Source: Rhizobium sp. N324 (lineage in GTDB: Bacteria; Pseudomonadota; Alphaproteobacteria; Rhizobiales; Rhizobiaceae). From it: a DNA stretch of 64,000 nucleotides. This document shows, one piece after another, positions 54,834-62,585 of this stretch. Below the pieces are notes generated by a model, which was not told the origin of the DNA, ran no database searches, and saw only the letters and a program-made list of their open reading frames with translations. The stretch spans positions 62,001 to 126,000 of the forward strand of contig NZ_CP013631.1 of assembly GCF_001664485.1 (NCBI RefSeq), given 5' to 3'. The position numbers and the translations under genes were made by a program. Each line of letters opens with the position of its first letter. Positions within the stretch are counted from its first letter, which is position 1.

Positions 54834-55961
54834 TCAGCCTTCGGCAAGATGGCTGCCGAATTCCTCGATCATCGTCTGGCATGCGGCGAGTTCGCCGACC
54901 TCGATGTATTCGTCGGGCCGGTGCGCACGGCCGATATCCCCGGGACCGCAAATAATGGAATCGATGCCGGCCTGCTGATAGAGTCCGGCTTCCGTGCCGT
55001 AGCTGACCGCGGCAAGTGGCTTCTGCCCCGTCAAGTCCGTCAGCAGCGCTGCGAGTTTACTGTCTACGGGGAGTGCCAGTCCGGGGTAAGCGCTGAGCTC
55101 GTGCCAGCCGACCTCGAAGCCCTGATCTTTGAGAGCGGTGAGCTTGGCTCGTACCGACTCAAGCAGAGAGGACGGCGAGAGGCCCGGTACGGCGCGGACC
55201 TCGACATCGGCGGTGCAGCGATCCGGAATGATGTTGACCGACTGGCCGCCGGCAATGACGCCGACCTGCAATGACGAGTAGGGAGGCGCGAAATCATGAT
55301 GGAAGGGGCCGTTCGTCAGGGATTTACCGTATTCCGCGACCTCGGTGATCAGATTGGCCATGGCGTGAATGGCGTTCAGTCCGAGATCAGGGCGGGAGGA
55401 ATGACCCGACCGCCCAATCACCTCGAGCCGGACGGCTGCCTTGCCCTTATGCCCCCGCACCGCCTGCATTCGGCTCGGTTCGCCGATGATCGCCCCCAGC
55501 GGGGCGTTGCACAGTTTCGGCAGCGCCGCGATCAGATGCGGCACGCCGCGGCTGCCGGCCTCCTCGTCATAGGAGAAGGCAAGGTGGATCGGCCGCCGCA
55601 GCTTCATGGCGGCAAGTTTCGGCAATGCGGCCAGGGCGCAGGCGAGAAAACCTTTCATATCGGTGGCGCCGCGCCCGTAAAGCCTGTCTCCTTCAGCGCG
55701 CAGCTCGAATGGATCTGAACTCCATTCCGGTTCGCCGGCCGGCACGACATCCATGTGTCCGGACAGAATGTAGCCTCGGCCTTCGGGCGGTCCGATAGTC
55801 GCGAAAAGGTTGTATCGGTCACCTTCCGGGCCAGGATGGACTGTGACATCGGCCCCCGCCTTCCGGCAATAGTCGCCGATCCAGTCGGCAATCGCGCCGT
55901 TCGGCGTTCCAACAACGGAGGGGAACGCGATCAGCCTCGCAAGAATATCTATGACGTTCAT
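54834..55961 (-). CDS. argE: M20-family deacylase, ArgE-like
   Basis: A 375-residue zinc amidohydrolase. LSGHMDVVP and LYGRGATDMKGF carry metal ligands; SYDEEAGSRG holds the catalytic Glu pair; the dimerisation domain has GRSGHSSRPDLGLNAI; CGPGDIGRAHRPDEYI gives the final ligand His. It matches acetylornithine deacetylase (ArgE). Rhizobia usually make arginine with ArgJ, and here the gene is in a catabolic setting, so deacylation of an N-acyl amino acid or diamine is more likely. The ATG at 55961 is chosen over a 40-codon extension without similarity. Confidence 0.87.
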   Translation of the reverse strand: MNVIDILARLIAFPSVVGTPNGAIADWIGDYCRKAGADVTVHPGPEGDRYNLFATIGPPEGRGYILSGHMDVVPAGEPEWSSDPFELRAEGDRLYGRGATDMKGFLACALAALPKLAAMKLRRPIHLAFSYDEEAGSRGVPHLIAALPKLCNAPLGAIIGEPSRMQAVRGHKGKAAVRLEVIGRSGHSSRPDLGLNAIHAMANLITEVAEYGKSLTNGPFHHDFAPPYSSLQVGVIAGGQSVNIIPDRCTADVEVRAVPGLSPSSLLESVRAKLTALKDQGFEVGWHELSAYPGLALPVDSKLAALLTDLTGQKPLAAVSYGTEAGLYQQAGIDSIICGPGDIGRAHRPDEYIEVGELAACQTMIEEFGSHLAEG

Positions 55962-56200
55962 GGGTGACCAAGTTGCCTTTGGAGTGGTCCAGATGCTAAC
56001 CAGCCTAAGCAAAGGCAGGAGTTTTGCCTGCTGAGTGGGGCTTCGGTTCAGCTGAAGATTTCGAATTGTTGCGGCGAACAAGCCAATCCTGCCGGCCTTG
56101 ATGTGCGATATTGTGACTTGGTTGCAATCGGCGCAGGATCAAGGTCGCTGTCTCCCTCCGGTGGGGCTGGTGATCGGGCGAACGGAGCGGATACCCGAAC

Positions 56201-57076
56201 ATGCAAAAATCAGTGCGGCTGAAATCGTTCGAATTGATTGCGCAGGATATCAACAGTGTCGATGTCAGCCTGCTTCACGCGCTGTCGATCGGCGTCGGCT
56301 GGCCGCACCGGCCCAAAGACTGGGATCTCCTGCGGCGCGCGGGCCGCGGCATCGTTGCCGTCGATGGGATCGGACGCGTCTTCGGAAGCGCGATGTGGTT
56401 TCCGCATGGGGATGATTTCGCCACGATCGGTCTGGTGATCACCTCGCCCCGCACGCAAGCGCAAGGGACCGGCCGATGGCTCATGGAGCAGGTGTTCGAA
56501 CAGTGCGGCGACCGCCATCTGAGCCTGAACTCGACCCATGCAGCTTACAGGCTTTATGTGTCGCTCGGCTTCACCAAGGAAGCGATTGTCTATCAGTACC
56601 AGGGCGATGTCACGCCTGCGCTCCCTCTCCTGCCGGAGCTGAACGGGCAGCTGGGCGAATTGTCAAATGACAATGTCGAGGAGATCAACGCCCTCGATAC
56701 ACGCGCTTTCGGCACCGATCGCGGCAAATTGCTGGCTTTGCTTGCCGAAGGTGCTTCCGTTCGCACACTCCGGCGGGGCGGCGAAATCGTCGGCTATTCC
56801 ATGTGCCGCGAATTCGGGCGCGGCCATGTCGTCGGGCCGATCGTGGCAAGCAATGATCAGGACGCGATCCATCTGACCGCGGTGCATCTCAAGAATCTGG
56901 CTGGCCGCTTCGCGCGCGTCGATACGCGGGAAAAAGGCCTGTTCGCCGAGTTCCTTCAACAAAGCCGGCTGGCCGTCTCGGAAACCGTGACGACCATGTC
57001 CAAGGGGCGGCGTTTCCTGAACAGGAAGAATGGGGAGCCGGCGGTTTATGGCCTGGCCGGCCATGCCGTCAGCTAG
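56201..57076 (+). CDS. Two-domain GNAT acetyltransferase (paralog)
   Basis: A 291-residue protein with the same two-part build as the one at 45746-46579. Shared points are GVGWPHRPKDW versus AGWPHRPEDW, the acetyl-CoA loop around TGRWLMEQVF, LYVSLGFTKEAIVYQYQG, and the second-domain start EINALDTRAFGTDRGKLLALL plus RGHVVGPIVASN. The acetyl-CoA loop here (RTQAQGTGRWLM) is less canonical. It is divergent from the argE-ghrA-cupin operon. Substrate unknown; an amine or amino acid is the reasonable guess. Confidence 0.83.
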   Translation: MQKSVRLKSFELIAQDINSVDVSLLHALSIGVGWPHRPKDWDLLRRAGRGIVAVDGIGRVFGSAMWFPHGDDFATIGLVITSPRTQAQGTGRWLMEQVFEQCGDRHLSLNSTHAAYRLYVSLGFTKEAIVYQYQGDVTPALPLLPELNGQLGELSNDNVEEINALDTRAFGTDRGKLLALLAEGASVRTLRRGGEIVGYSMCREFGRGHVVGPIVASNDQDAIHLTAVHLKNLAGRFARVDTREKGLFAEFLQQSRLAVSETVTTMSKGRRFLNRKNGEPAVYGLAGHAVS

Positions 57077-57322
57077 AGAATGACACTGACAAATGTTGCT
57101 TGATGTCCTGTCGATGACGGTGGCTGAGAAGCCGTCCGTGGCGTCGCATCGAACAGCCCTCGACAGTTGCTCTTCAATCACGTTTAAACGCTTCGCGCCC
57201 GGATTCCAAAGCGCGTCGCATCAAACTTGATCCATGCGCCGCGCTTTGGTCCTTTGTTTTATGCATGTCGTTACCCGGGAACCGCCGCACATTCCGGACG
57301 ACATGCATTGAGGATCGAAGTC

Positions 57323-58216
57323 ATGCCAATTCATGAACTTGCCGCGCTCGGAGCGGCAACGTGCTGGGCCTTCACCGGTCTGATCTCGGCAGTTCCATCC
57401 GGCCATCTCGGCGCGCCCGCCTTCAACAGGGTCCGCCAGGTTTTCGTCACCGGCCTTTTGGCCCTTTATGTGATCGTCACCGGTTCCTGGCGTCAACTCG
57501 ACGAGGCAAGCGTCGGTCCGCTGCTATTGTCCGGACTGATCGGCATCTTCATCGGCGATACGCTGCTTTTTGCGACCCTGAACCGGCTTGGCCCGCGTCG
57601 CGCCGGCATCTTGTTCGCGCTCAATGCTCCGATTGCCTCGCTGCTCGGCTGGCTGGTGCTCGGGGAAGCGCTGTCATCGACTGCGGTGGCGGGGATCGCG
57701 TTGACGGCCGCAGGCGTTTTTCTCGCCATCGTTTTCGGCAAGAGCCGATCACAGATCCATCAATGGGAGACGATCAAGGGACCGTTGTGGATCGGCGTCC
57801 TGCTGGGGCTTGGCGCCGCGACGGGCCAGGCGGTCGGTTCCATCATCGCCCGGCCGGTCATGGTGAGCGGTATCGATCCTTTTGTCGCTTCGCTGCTTCG
57901 CGTCGGCATGGCGGCCCTTTGCCTGAGCATCCTGATCCAGTTGCCTGTCCAGTCGGTCAAGCCGAAGGGGCCGCTCACCTTCAGGGTCGCAGCAATGACC
58001 GCCCTGACCGGGATCATAGCCCTCGGCATGGGCATGACACTCCTGCTCTTTGCGCTCGCGGGCGGCAAGGTCGGTATCGTTTCGACGCTGTCGGCCACGT
58101 CGCCCGCGATTATTCTGCCGTTGCTGTGGCTCAAAACCGGCGAACGCCCAGCCGGCGGCGCCTGGGCCGGCGCCGCTCTCGTTGTCGTCGGGATGGCTTT
58201 GATCTTTCTTCGGTGA
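57323..58216 (+). CDS. DMT-superfamily permease (EamA)
   Basis: A 297-residue inner-membrane protein with about ten helices in two EamA repeats (about 5-135 and 155-295): FIGDTLLFATLNRLGPRRAG and LNAPIASLLGWLVLGEAL in the first, LSATSPAIILPLLWLKTGER in the second. Family members export amino acids or small metabolites. ATG at 57323 follows GAGGATCGAAG. It is followed 27 bases later by the convergent AraC gene. The preceding 57077-57322 holds no gene I can support. Confidence 0.9.
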   Translation: MPIHELAALGAATCWAFTGLISAVPSGHLGAPAFNRVRQVFVTGLLALYVIVTGSWRQLDEASVGPLLLSGLIGIFIGDTLLFATLNRLGPRRAGILFALNAPIASLLGWLVLGEALSSTAVAGIALTAAGVFLAIVFGKSRSQIHQWETIKGPLWIGVLLGLGAATGQAVGSIIARPVMVSGIDPFVASLLRVGMAALCLSILIQLPVQSVKPKGPLTFRVAAMTALTGIIALGMGMTLLLFALAGGKVGIVSTLSATSPAIILPLLWLKTGERPAGGAWAGAALVVVGMALIFLR

Positions 58217-58243
58217 CGAGAGCCGACGCAGTCTTCTCGCGCG

Positions 58244-59119
58244 TCACGATGCCGCCTGCAAATGCCGCCGGCGCCAGGCGGCCGGCGCCTCACCGGTGCG
58301 TTTGCGAAAGAAGCGGGAGAAATAGGCGGGATCTTCGAAGCCGATCTCACCGGCAATATCTTCCACCGAGCGGACGGTGAACATCAGCAGACGTTTGGCT
58401 TCCAGCGTCCGCCGCTCCAACAGCAATTCCTTGACGGACAATCCAAAGACTTCGCGGGCGGCCTTGTCGAGAAGATGCGGCGTGGTGGCAAGCAGCTTGA
58501 CATAGGCTCCGACCGGCCAATCCTTCCTGTAGTGAAGATCGACGAGACGGCGCAACGCCAGGCCGAGCGAGACCGTCGCCGAGGTCGACGGCAAGGCGCC
58601 GCGGCCGCCGATGCGGCCCATCAGCGACAGCGCGACCGAAATCAGGCCGCAGAGCACCTGTTCCCCGTCCGCACCCCGATCGCGATAATCCTCGGCGACC
58701 ATGTCGAGCAGGGTTGCGAGCTTGGTCCATGCCGGATCCGCAGGCTGGCCGGTCAGGAAGGTCGGCACGTCGAGATTGAGCGCGACCTGCGGCACGATCG
58801 CCTTCAGCATGTCGTCCGAGACCGATACGACGATCGCGTCGGACTGTTCGTCGACATCGAAACCATGCACCACGTTGCTCGGCACGAAGCTCACGGCGGG
58901 AGCAGAAAAATTCCAAGTTTCGTCTTCGATCCGATAGGTTCCGCCACCTTGAAACCAATAGGTGATCTGTCCCATCAGCGGATGTTTGTGCGGCGAAACA
59001 TGGCCGAAATGCAGGGTTTTTCGCTCCATCACCGTTTCGACGTGCAGGAATCCTACATCGAGCGAGCGGCTCGGCTCGCCATAGACAAAAAAAATGGGAA
59101 CGTCGTTTCGTGTCGCCAT
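58244..59119 (-). CDS. hpaA: AraC-family regulator, HpaA/PobR-like
   Basis: A 291-residue regulator with an N-terminal cupin sensing domain (about 20-110; HKHPLMGQITYWFQGGGTYR) and a C-terminal AraC domain (VEDIAGEIGFEDPAYFSRFF, RKRTGEAPAAWR). This build is that of HpaA and PobR, activators of 4-hydroxyphenylacetate and 4-hydroxybenzoate genes. It is divergent from hpaB with 95 bases between, so it is the probable local activator. Confidence 0.87.
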   Translation of the reverse strand: MATRNDVPIFFVYGEPSRSLDVGFLHVETVMERKTLHFGHVSPHKHPLMGQITYWFQGGGTYRIEDETWNFSAPAVSFVPSNVVHGFDVDEQSDAIVVSVSDDMLKAIVPQVALNLDVPTFLTGQPADPAWTKLATLLDMVAEDYRDRGADGEQVLCGLISVALSLMGRIGGRGALPSTSATVSLGLALRRLVDLHYRKDWPVGAYVKLLATTPHLLDKAAREVFGLSVKELLLERRTLEAKRLLMFTVRSVEDIAGEIGFEDPAYFSRFFRKRTGEAPAAWRRRHLQAAS

Positions 59120-59214
59120 GCCGGAAAAAGTACCAGCGAATTCCCTTCTTTGTCCATGGTGTGCCCGCCGCTCCCGTTTTAGCTTCTGTCAATATTCCAA
59201 GGGAGGAACCTGAG

Positions 59215-60777
59215 ATGCGAGCTGAAGACCACCGCGGCGACAAGACACGTCCGTTTACCGGCGCCGAATATCTCGCCAGCCTGCGCGATGGGCGCGAGGT
59301 CTATATCAACGGCGATCGCATCGCCGACGTCACCAGCCATCCGTCGATGCGTAATTCCGCCCGTTCGATCGCGCGGATGTATGATGCGCTGCACGCCGAG
59401 AAGACCAGGGACCGCCTGACATCGCCGACCGATACCGGCAATGGCGGCTATACGCATAAATATTTCCGGGTGGCGAAATCCTCGGCCGAGCTCGTCGCCC
59501 AGCAGGGCGCCATCGCCGATTGGGCCCGCATGTCCTATGGCTGGATGGGCCGCACCGCCGACTACAAGGCGGCGCTGATGAACACGCTCGGCGCCAATGC
59601 CGACTGGTACGGACCGTTCAAGGACAACGCGCTTGCCTGGCACAAACGCGCCCAGGAATCCGTGCTGTTCATGAACCATGCGATCGTCAATCCACCGATC
59701 GACCGGCACAAGCCGGCCGACGCCGTCAAGGATGTCTTCGTCCACATCACCAAGGAAACCGATGCCGGCATCTACGTCTCAGGCGCCAAGGTAGTGGCGA
59801 CTTCCTCGGCGCTGACGCATTACAACTTCCTCGCCCAGAGCTCGGCGACGGTCACGGAAGATCCGTCGCTGTCGGTCATGTTCATCGTGCCGATGAATGC
59901 GCCTGGTATCAAGATGTTCTGCCGCGTCTCCTACGAGCAGACCGCCAATACGATCGGCCAGCCCTTCGACTATCCCCTGTCGTCGCGCTTCGACGAGAAC
60001 GATGCGATCCTGGTGCTCGACAATGTCTTCGTGCCCTGGGAGGACGTGCTGGTGTTGCGCGATGCGGCCAAGATCCTGTCGTTCCATCCGGCCTCCGGCT
60101 TCATGCACGGCTACTGCTTCCAGGGCTGCACGCGCTTTGCCGTCAAGCTGGACTTTATGGCGGGGTTGCTCGCCAAGGCGCTGCGGGCCACCGGCGGCGA
60201 CGCCTTCCGCGGCAATCAGGCCGCACTCGGCGAGGTCATCGCACTGCGCCACATGTTCTGGTCCTTTTCCAACGCCATGGCCCACAATCCGCAGCCATGG
60301 GCGAACGGCGCCGTGCTGCCCAACATGGAGGCCGCCCTTTCCTACCGCACCTTCATGTCGGAGGCCTATCCGCGCGTCATCGAGACGGTGCGCAAGGTCG
60401 TCGCCTCGGGGCTGATCTATCTCCCCTCCTCCGCCAAGGATTTCGGAAATCCCGAGATCGACCGCTATCTCGCCCAATATGTGCGCGGCTCCAACGACAT
60501 GGGCCATATTGAGCGCATCAAAATCATGAAACTGCTGTGGGATGCGACCGGCACCGAATTCGGCGGCCGCCACGCGCTTTACGAACTCAACTATGCCGGC
60601 GCGCCCGAGGAAGTCCGGCTGCAGGTGCTGAAGGGCGCCGAGCGCGGCGGGCGGCTTAGGGAGATGGAAGCGCTCGTCGACCAATGCATGAGCGATTACG
60701 ACGAAACCGGCTGGACCGGCGACACCTGGCTGCCGCCGCTCGATGAGATATCCGCCGCCCGCAACGCGGCCGAGTGA
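59215..60777 (+). CDS. hpaB: 4-hydroxyphenylacetate 3-monooxygenase, oxygenase component
   Basis: A 520-residue FADH2-dependent monooxygenase, the normal HpaB length. PFTGAEYLASLRDGREVYI at the start and GNAxRxx-like HPSMRNSARSIARMYD, then HITKETDAGIYVSGAKVVAT and the C-terminal YVRGSNDMGHIERIKIMKL match the HpaB/PvcC family. It ortho-hydroxylates 4-hydroxyphenylacetate or a related phenol to a catechol. RBS GGGAGGAACC. The flavin reductase follows 10 bases after its stop. Ring-cleavage genes (hpaDEFGHI) are not in view. Confidence 0.93.
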   Translation: MRAEDHRGDKTRPFTGAEYLASLRDGREVYINGDRIADVTSHPSMRNSARSIARMYDALHAEKTRDRLTSPTDTGNGGYTHKYFRVAKSSAELVAQQGAIADWARMSYGWMGRTADYKAALMNTLGANADWYGPFKDNALAWHKRAQESVLFMNHAIVNPPIDRHKPADAVKDVFVHITKETDAGIYVSGAKVVATSSALTHYNFLAQSSATVTEDPSLSVMFIVPMNAPGIKMFCRVSYEQTANTIGQPFDYPLSSRFDENDAILVLDNVFVPWEDVLVLRDAAKILSFHPASGFMHGYCFQGCTRFAVKLDFMAGLLAKALRATGGDAFRGNQAALGEVIALRHMFWSFSNAMAHNPQPWANGAVLPNMEAALSYRTFMSEAYPRVIETVRKVVASGLIYLPSSAKDFGNPEIDRYLAQYVRGSNDMGHIERIKIMKLLWDATGTEFGGRHALYELNYAGAPEEVRLQVLKGAERGGRLREMEALVDQCMSDYDETGWTGDTWLPPLDEISAARNAAE

Positions 60778-60787
60778 GGAGATGGCC

Positions 60788-61300
60788 ATGGAGGAGCAAG
60801 TCTCGAAAACCGAGTTCCGCGACGCCATGGCCAGGGTCTGCGCCCCGGTCAACGTCATTACCACCAACGGACCCGCCGGGCGCGGCGGGTTCACCGCCAC
60901 CGCCATGTGCAGCGTCACCGACGAACCGCCGACGCTGCTGGTCTGCATGAACGGTCGCTCGGCCCAATGCGGCGTCTTTCTCGAAAACCACCGCTTTTGC
61001 GTCAACGTCCTTGCGGATGACCACCAGGAGCTCGCCGGCTATTTCGCCGGCCGCCAGGCGGATATGGCGGCACGCTATGCCGCGGCGGAATGGGTCGACA
61101 TGCCGTCGGGAAGCCAGGCGCTGGCCGGCGCCATGGTCTCCTTCGACTGCCGGCTGACCGAGGCGCGCCTGGTCGGCACGCATCATATCTTCATCGGTCA
61201 GGTCATTGGCATTCGCGCGCGGGCGGATGGCAATGCACTGCTTTACTTCGACCGCAACTATATCAACGTGCCGACGCAGGTGGGCAGTTTCGGAGGCTAG
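60788..61300 (+). CDS. hpaC: Flavin reductase component HpaC
   Basis: A 170-residue NADH:flavin reductase (flavin_reduct domain): RVCAPVNVITTNGPAG, GFTATAMCSVTDEPPTLLVC, FCVNVLADDHQELA and HHIFIGQVIGI are all family marks. It supplies FADH2 to HpaB. The ATG at 60788 is 7 bases after GAGGAG; the ATG at 60782 is too close to it. Ends near a convergent P450 gene, separated by a hairpin. Confidence 0.93.
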   Translation: MEEQVSKTEFRDAMARVCAPVNVITTNGPAGRGGFTATAMCSVTDEPPTLLVCMNGRSAQCGVFLENHRFCVNVLADDHQELAGYFAGRQADMAARYAAAEWVDMPSGSQALAGAMVSFDCRLTEARLVGTHHIFIGQVIGIRARADGNALLYFDRNYINVPTQVGSFGG

Positions 61301-61337
61301 TGCATCCGGTCGATGCGTGGAGACAAAGTGTTAGAGC

Positions 61338-61362
61338 GCAGGGCGCCTGAAAAACGTCCTGC
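61338..61362. terminator. Hairpin between convergent hpaC and P450 genes
   Basis: GCAGGGCG (61338-61345) pairs with CGTCCTGC (61355-61362), with one G-T pair, around a 9-base loop rich in A. It lies between two convergent stops. The run AAAAA is in the loop rather than after the stem, so termination strength is uncertain. Confidence 0.45.
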
Positions 61363-61370
61363 TGAACCAC

Positions 61371-62552
61371 TTATCGAAGCGTGACGTTCAATGTCGAGGG
61401 AGCACGGAATTCCCAGCCGCGAAACTGCACCGGGCCATCATCGCGGAGCGCGATCTCGGGCGAATGGTCGATCAGATAGCGGAGCGCCGAGGTGATCTGT
61501 TGCCGGGCAAACCAGCGCCCTGCACAGAAGTGATGGCCGAAGCCGAAGGCCGCGTGACCTCCCTCGTTGCGATGAATGTCGAAGCGTCCCGGATCCGTGA
61601 ACCGGCTTTCGCAATGTGAGGCCGAGGCGAGCACGGCGGCGACAGGCTGGTTGGCGGGGATCGTCACGCCGCCGATTTCGGCAGCCTGTGTCGTCTGCCG
61701 CGTCTGCGTCCCGATCGGCGTCATCCAACGCAAACCTTCGTCGACGGCGCGTGGCAGAAGCGCGTCGGGATCGACCTTCACTGCCGCGAACTGATCCGGG
61801 TTCTGCAAAAGGCCTGCCATGATCGAACCCGCTCCGTGGCCCGGCTCCTGCATACCGCCGAGCAGCAGGACTTTGAGGGTCGGCAGTACGAAGTCTATGG
61901 TGCGGGTTTCGCCCTCGGGAATGCCGTCATGCAGCATATGCGACAAAGCGGAATCGTCCGGTTCTTCGATGAGCTTTTGCATCACGGGCGTCACGATCCC
62001 GGTGATTTCGGTGCTGATCGCATCGGCAACGGTCTGCCGCTCCGGATCGCATTCGAAATTGATTGCGCCCTGCGCCAGACCGAAGAACCAGCGCCTGAGC
62101 GTGGCGAGATCGACATCGCCGAGCCCAAGTGAACGAGCGAGGCTGAGGATCGAAATCGGTTCGAAATAGTCCGACATCAGGTCGCCGCCCCCACTGGCCC
62201 GCAGGCGGTGATGATATTCCCGGGCGATCGGCAGGACCAGATCGTCCATATAGGCGGCAACACGCTTCGGATGATATTTCGGATCGACGCCGCTGCGGAG
62301 ATTTTTATGCACCGGACCGTCGGCGGTCAGGATGGTCGGTTTGCCCCAGCTCCGGTCGAGCGGCGAGCTTTCGACTGCGGCAGTGAAAATTTCCGGCGTC
62401 TTCGACAGGTATTCGACATCCTTGAAACGCGTCACGAACCAGAGATTGACGGCAGGGATATAGGCGACCGGCATCTCCCGCCGCAATCTGGCATAGATTG
62501 GATAAGGGTCGGCTTCGAGCTCCTCGACCGTGATGGTTTCGGGGAAAGTCAT
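61371..62552 (-). CDS. Cytochrome P450, CYP255/GcoA-like aromatic O-demethylase
   Basis: A 393-residue soluble P450. Heme loop FGFGHHFCAGR with Cys343 as thiolate ligand. The I-helix reads LLGGMQEPGHG (232-240), with Glu236 then Pro in place of the common Thr; I recall the same MQEPGHG in GcoA (CYP255A), the guaiacol O-demethylase of Amycolatopsis. Other close matches to GcoA are PDDSALSHMLHDGIPEGETR and EGLRWMTPI, and RGWEFRAPSTLNV near the end. Compared with GcoA pocket phenylalanines 75, 169 and 395, this protein has Trp69, Ala163 and Phe382 by my alignment. GcoB-type reductase is not in the window. Confidence 0.85.
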   Translation of the reverse strand: MTFPETITVEELEADPYPIYARLRREMPVAYIPAVNLWFVTRFKDVEYLSKTPEIFTAAVESSPLDRSWGKPTILTADGPVHKNLRSGVDPKYHPKRVAAYMDDLVLPIAREYHHRLRASGGGDLMSDYFEPISILSLARSLGLGDVDLATLRRWFFGLAQGAINFECDPERQTVADAISTEITGIVTPVMQKLIEEPDDSALSHMLHDGIPEGETRTIDFVLPTLKVLLLGGMQEPGHGAGSIMAGLLQNPDQFAAVKVDPDALLPRAVDEGLRWMTPIGTQTRQTTQAAEIGGVTIPANQPVAAVLASASHCESRFTDPGRFDIHRNEGGHAAFGFGHHFCAGRWFARQQITSALRYLIDHSPEIALRDDGPVQFRGWEFRAPSTLNVTLR

Positions 62553-62585
62553 GGGCAGCCTCCTCCTGCTGGCCGAAATTCCTGT

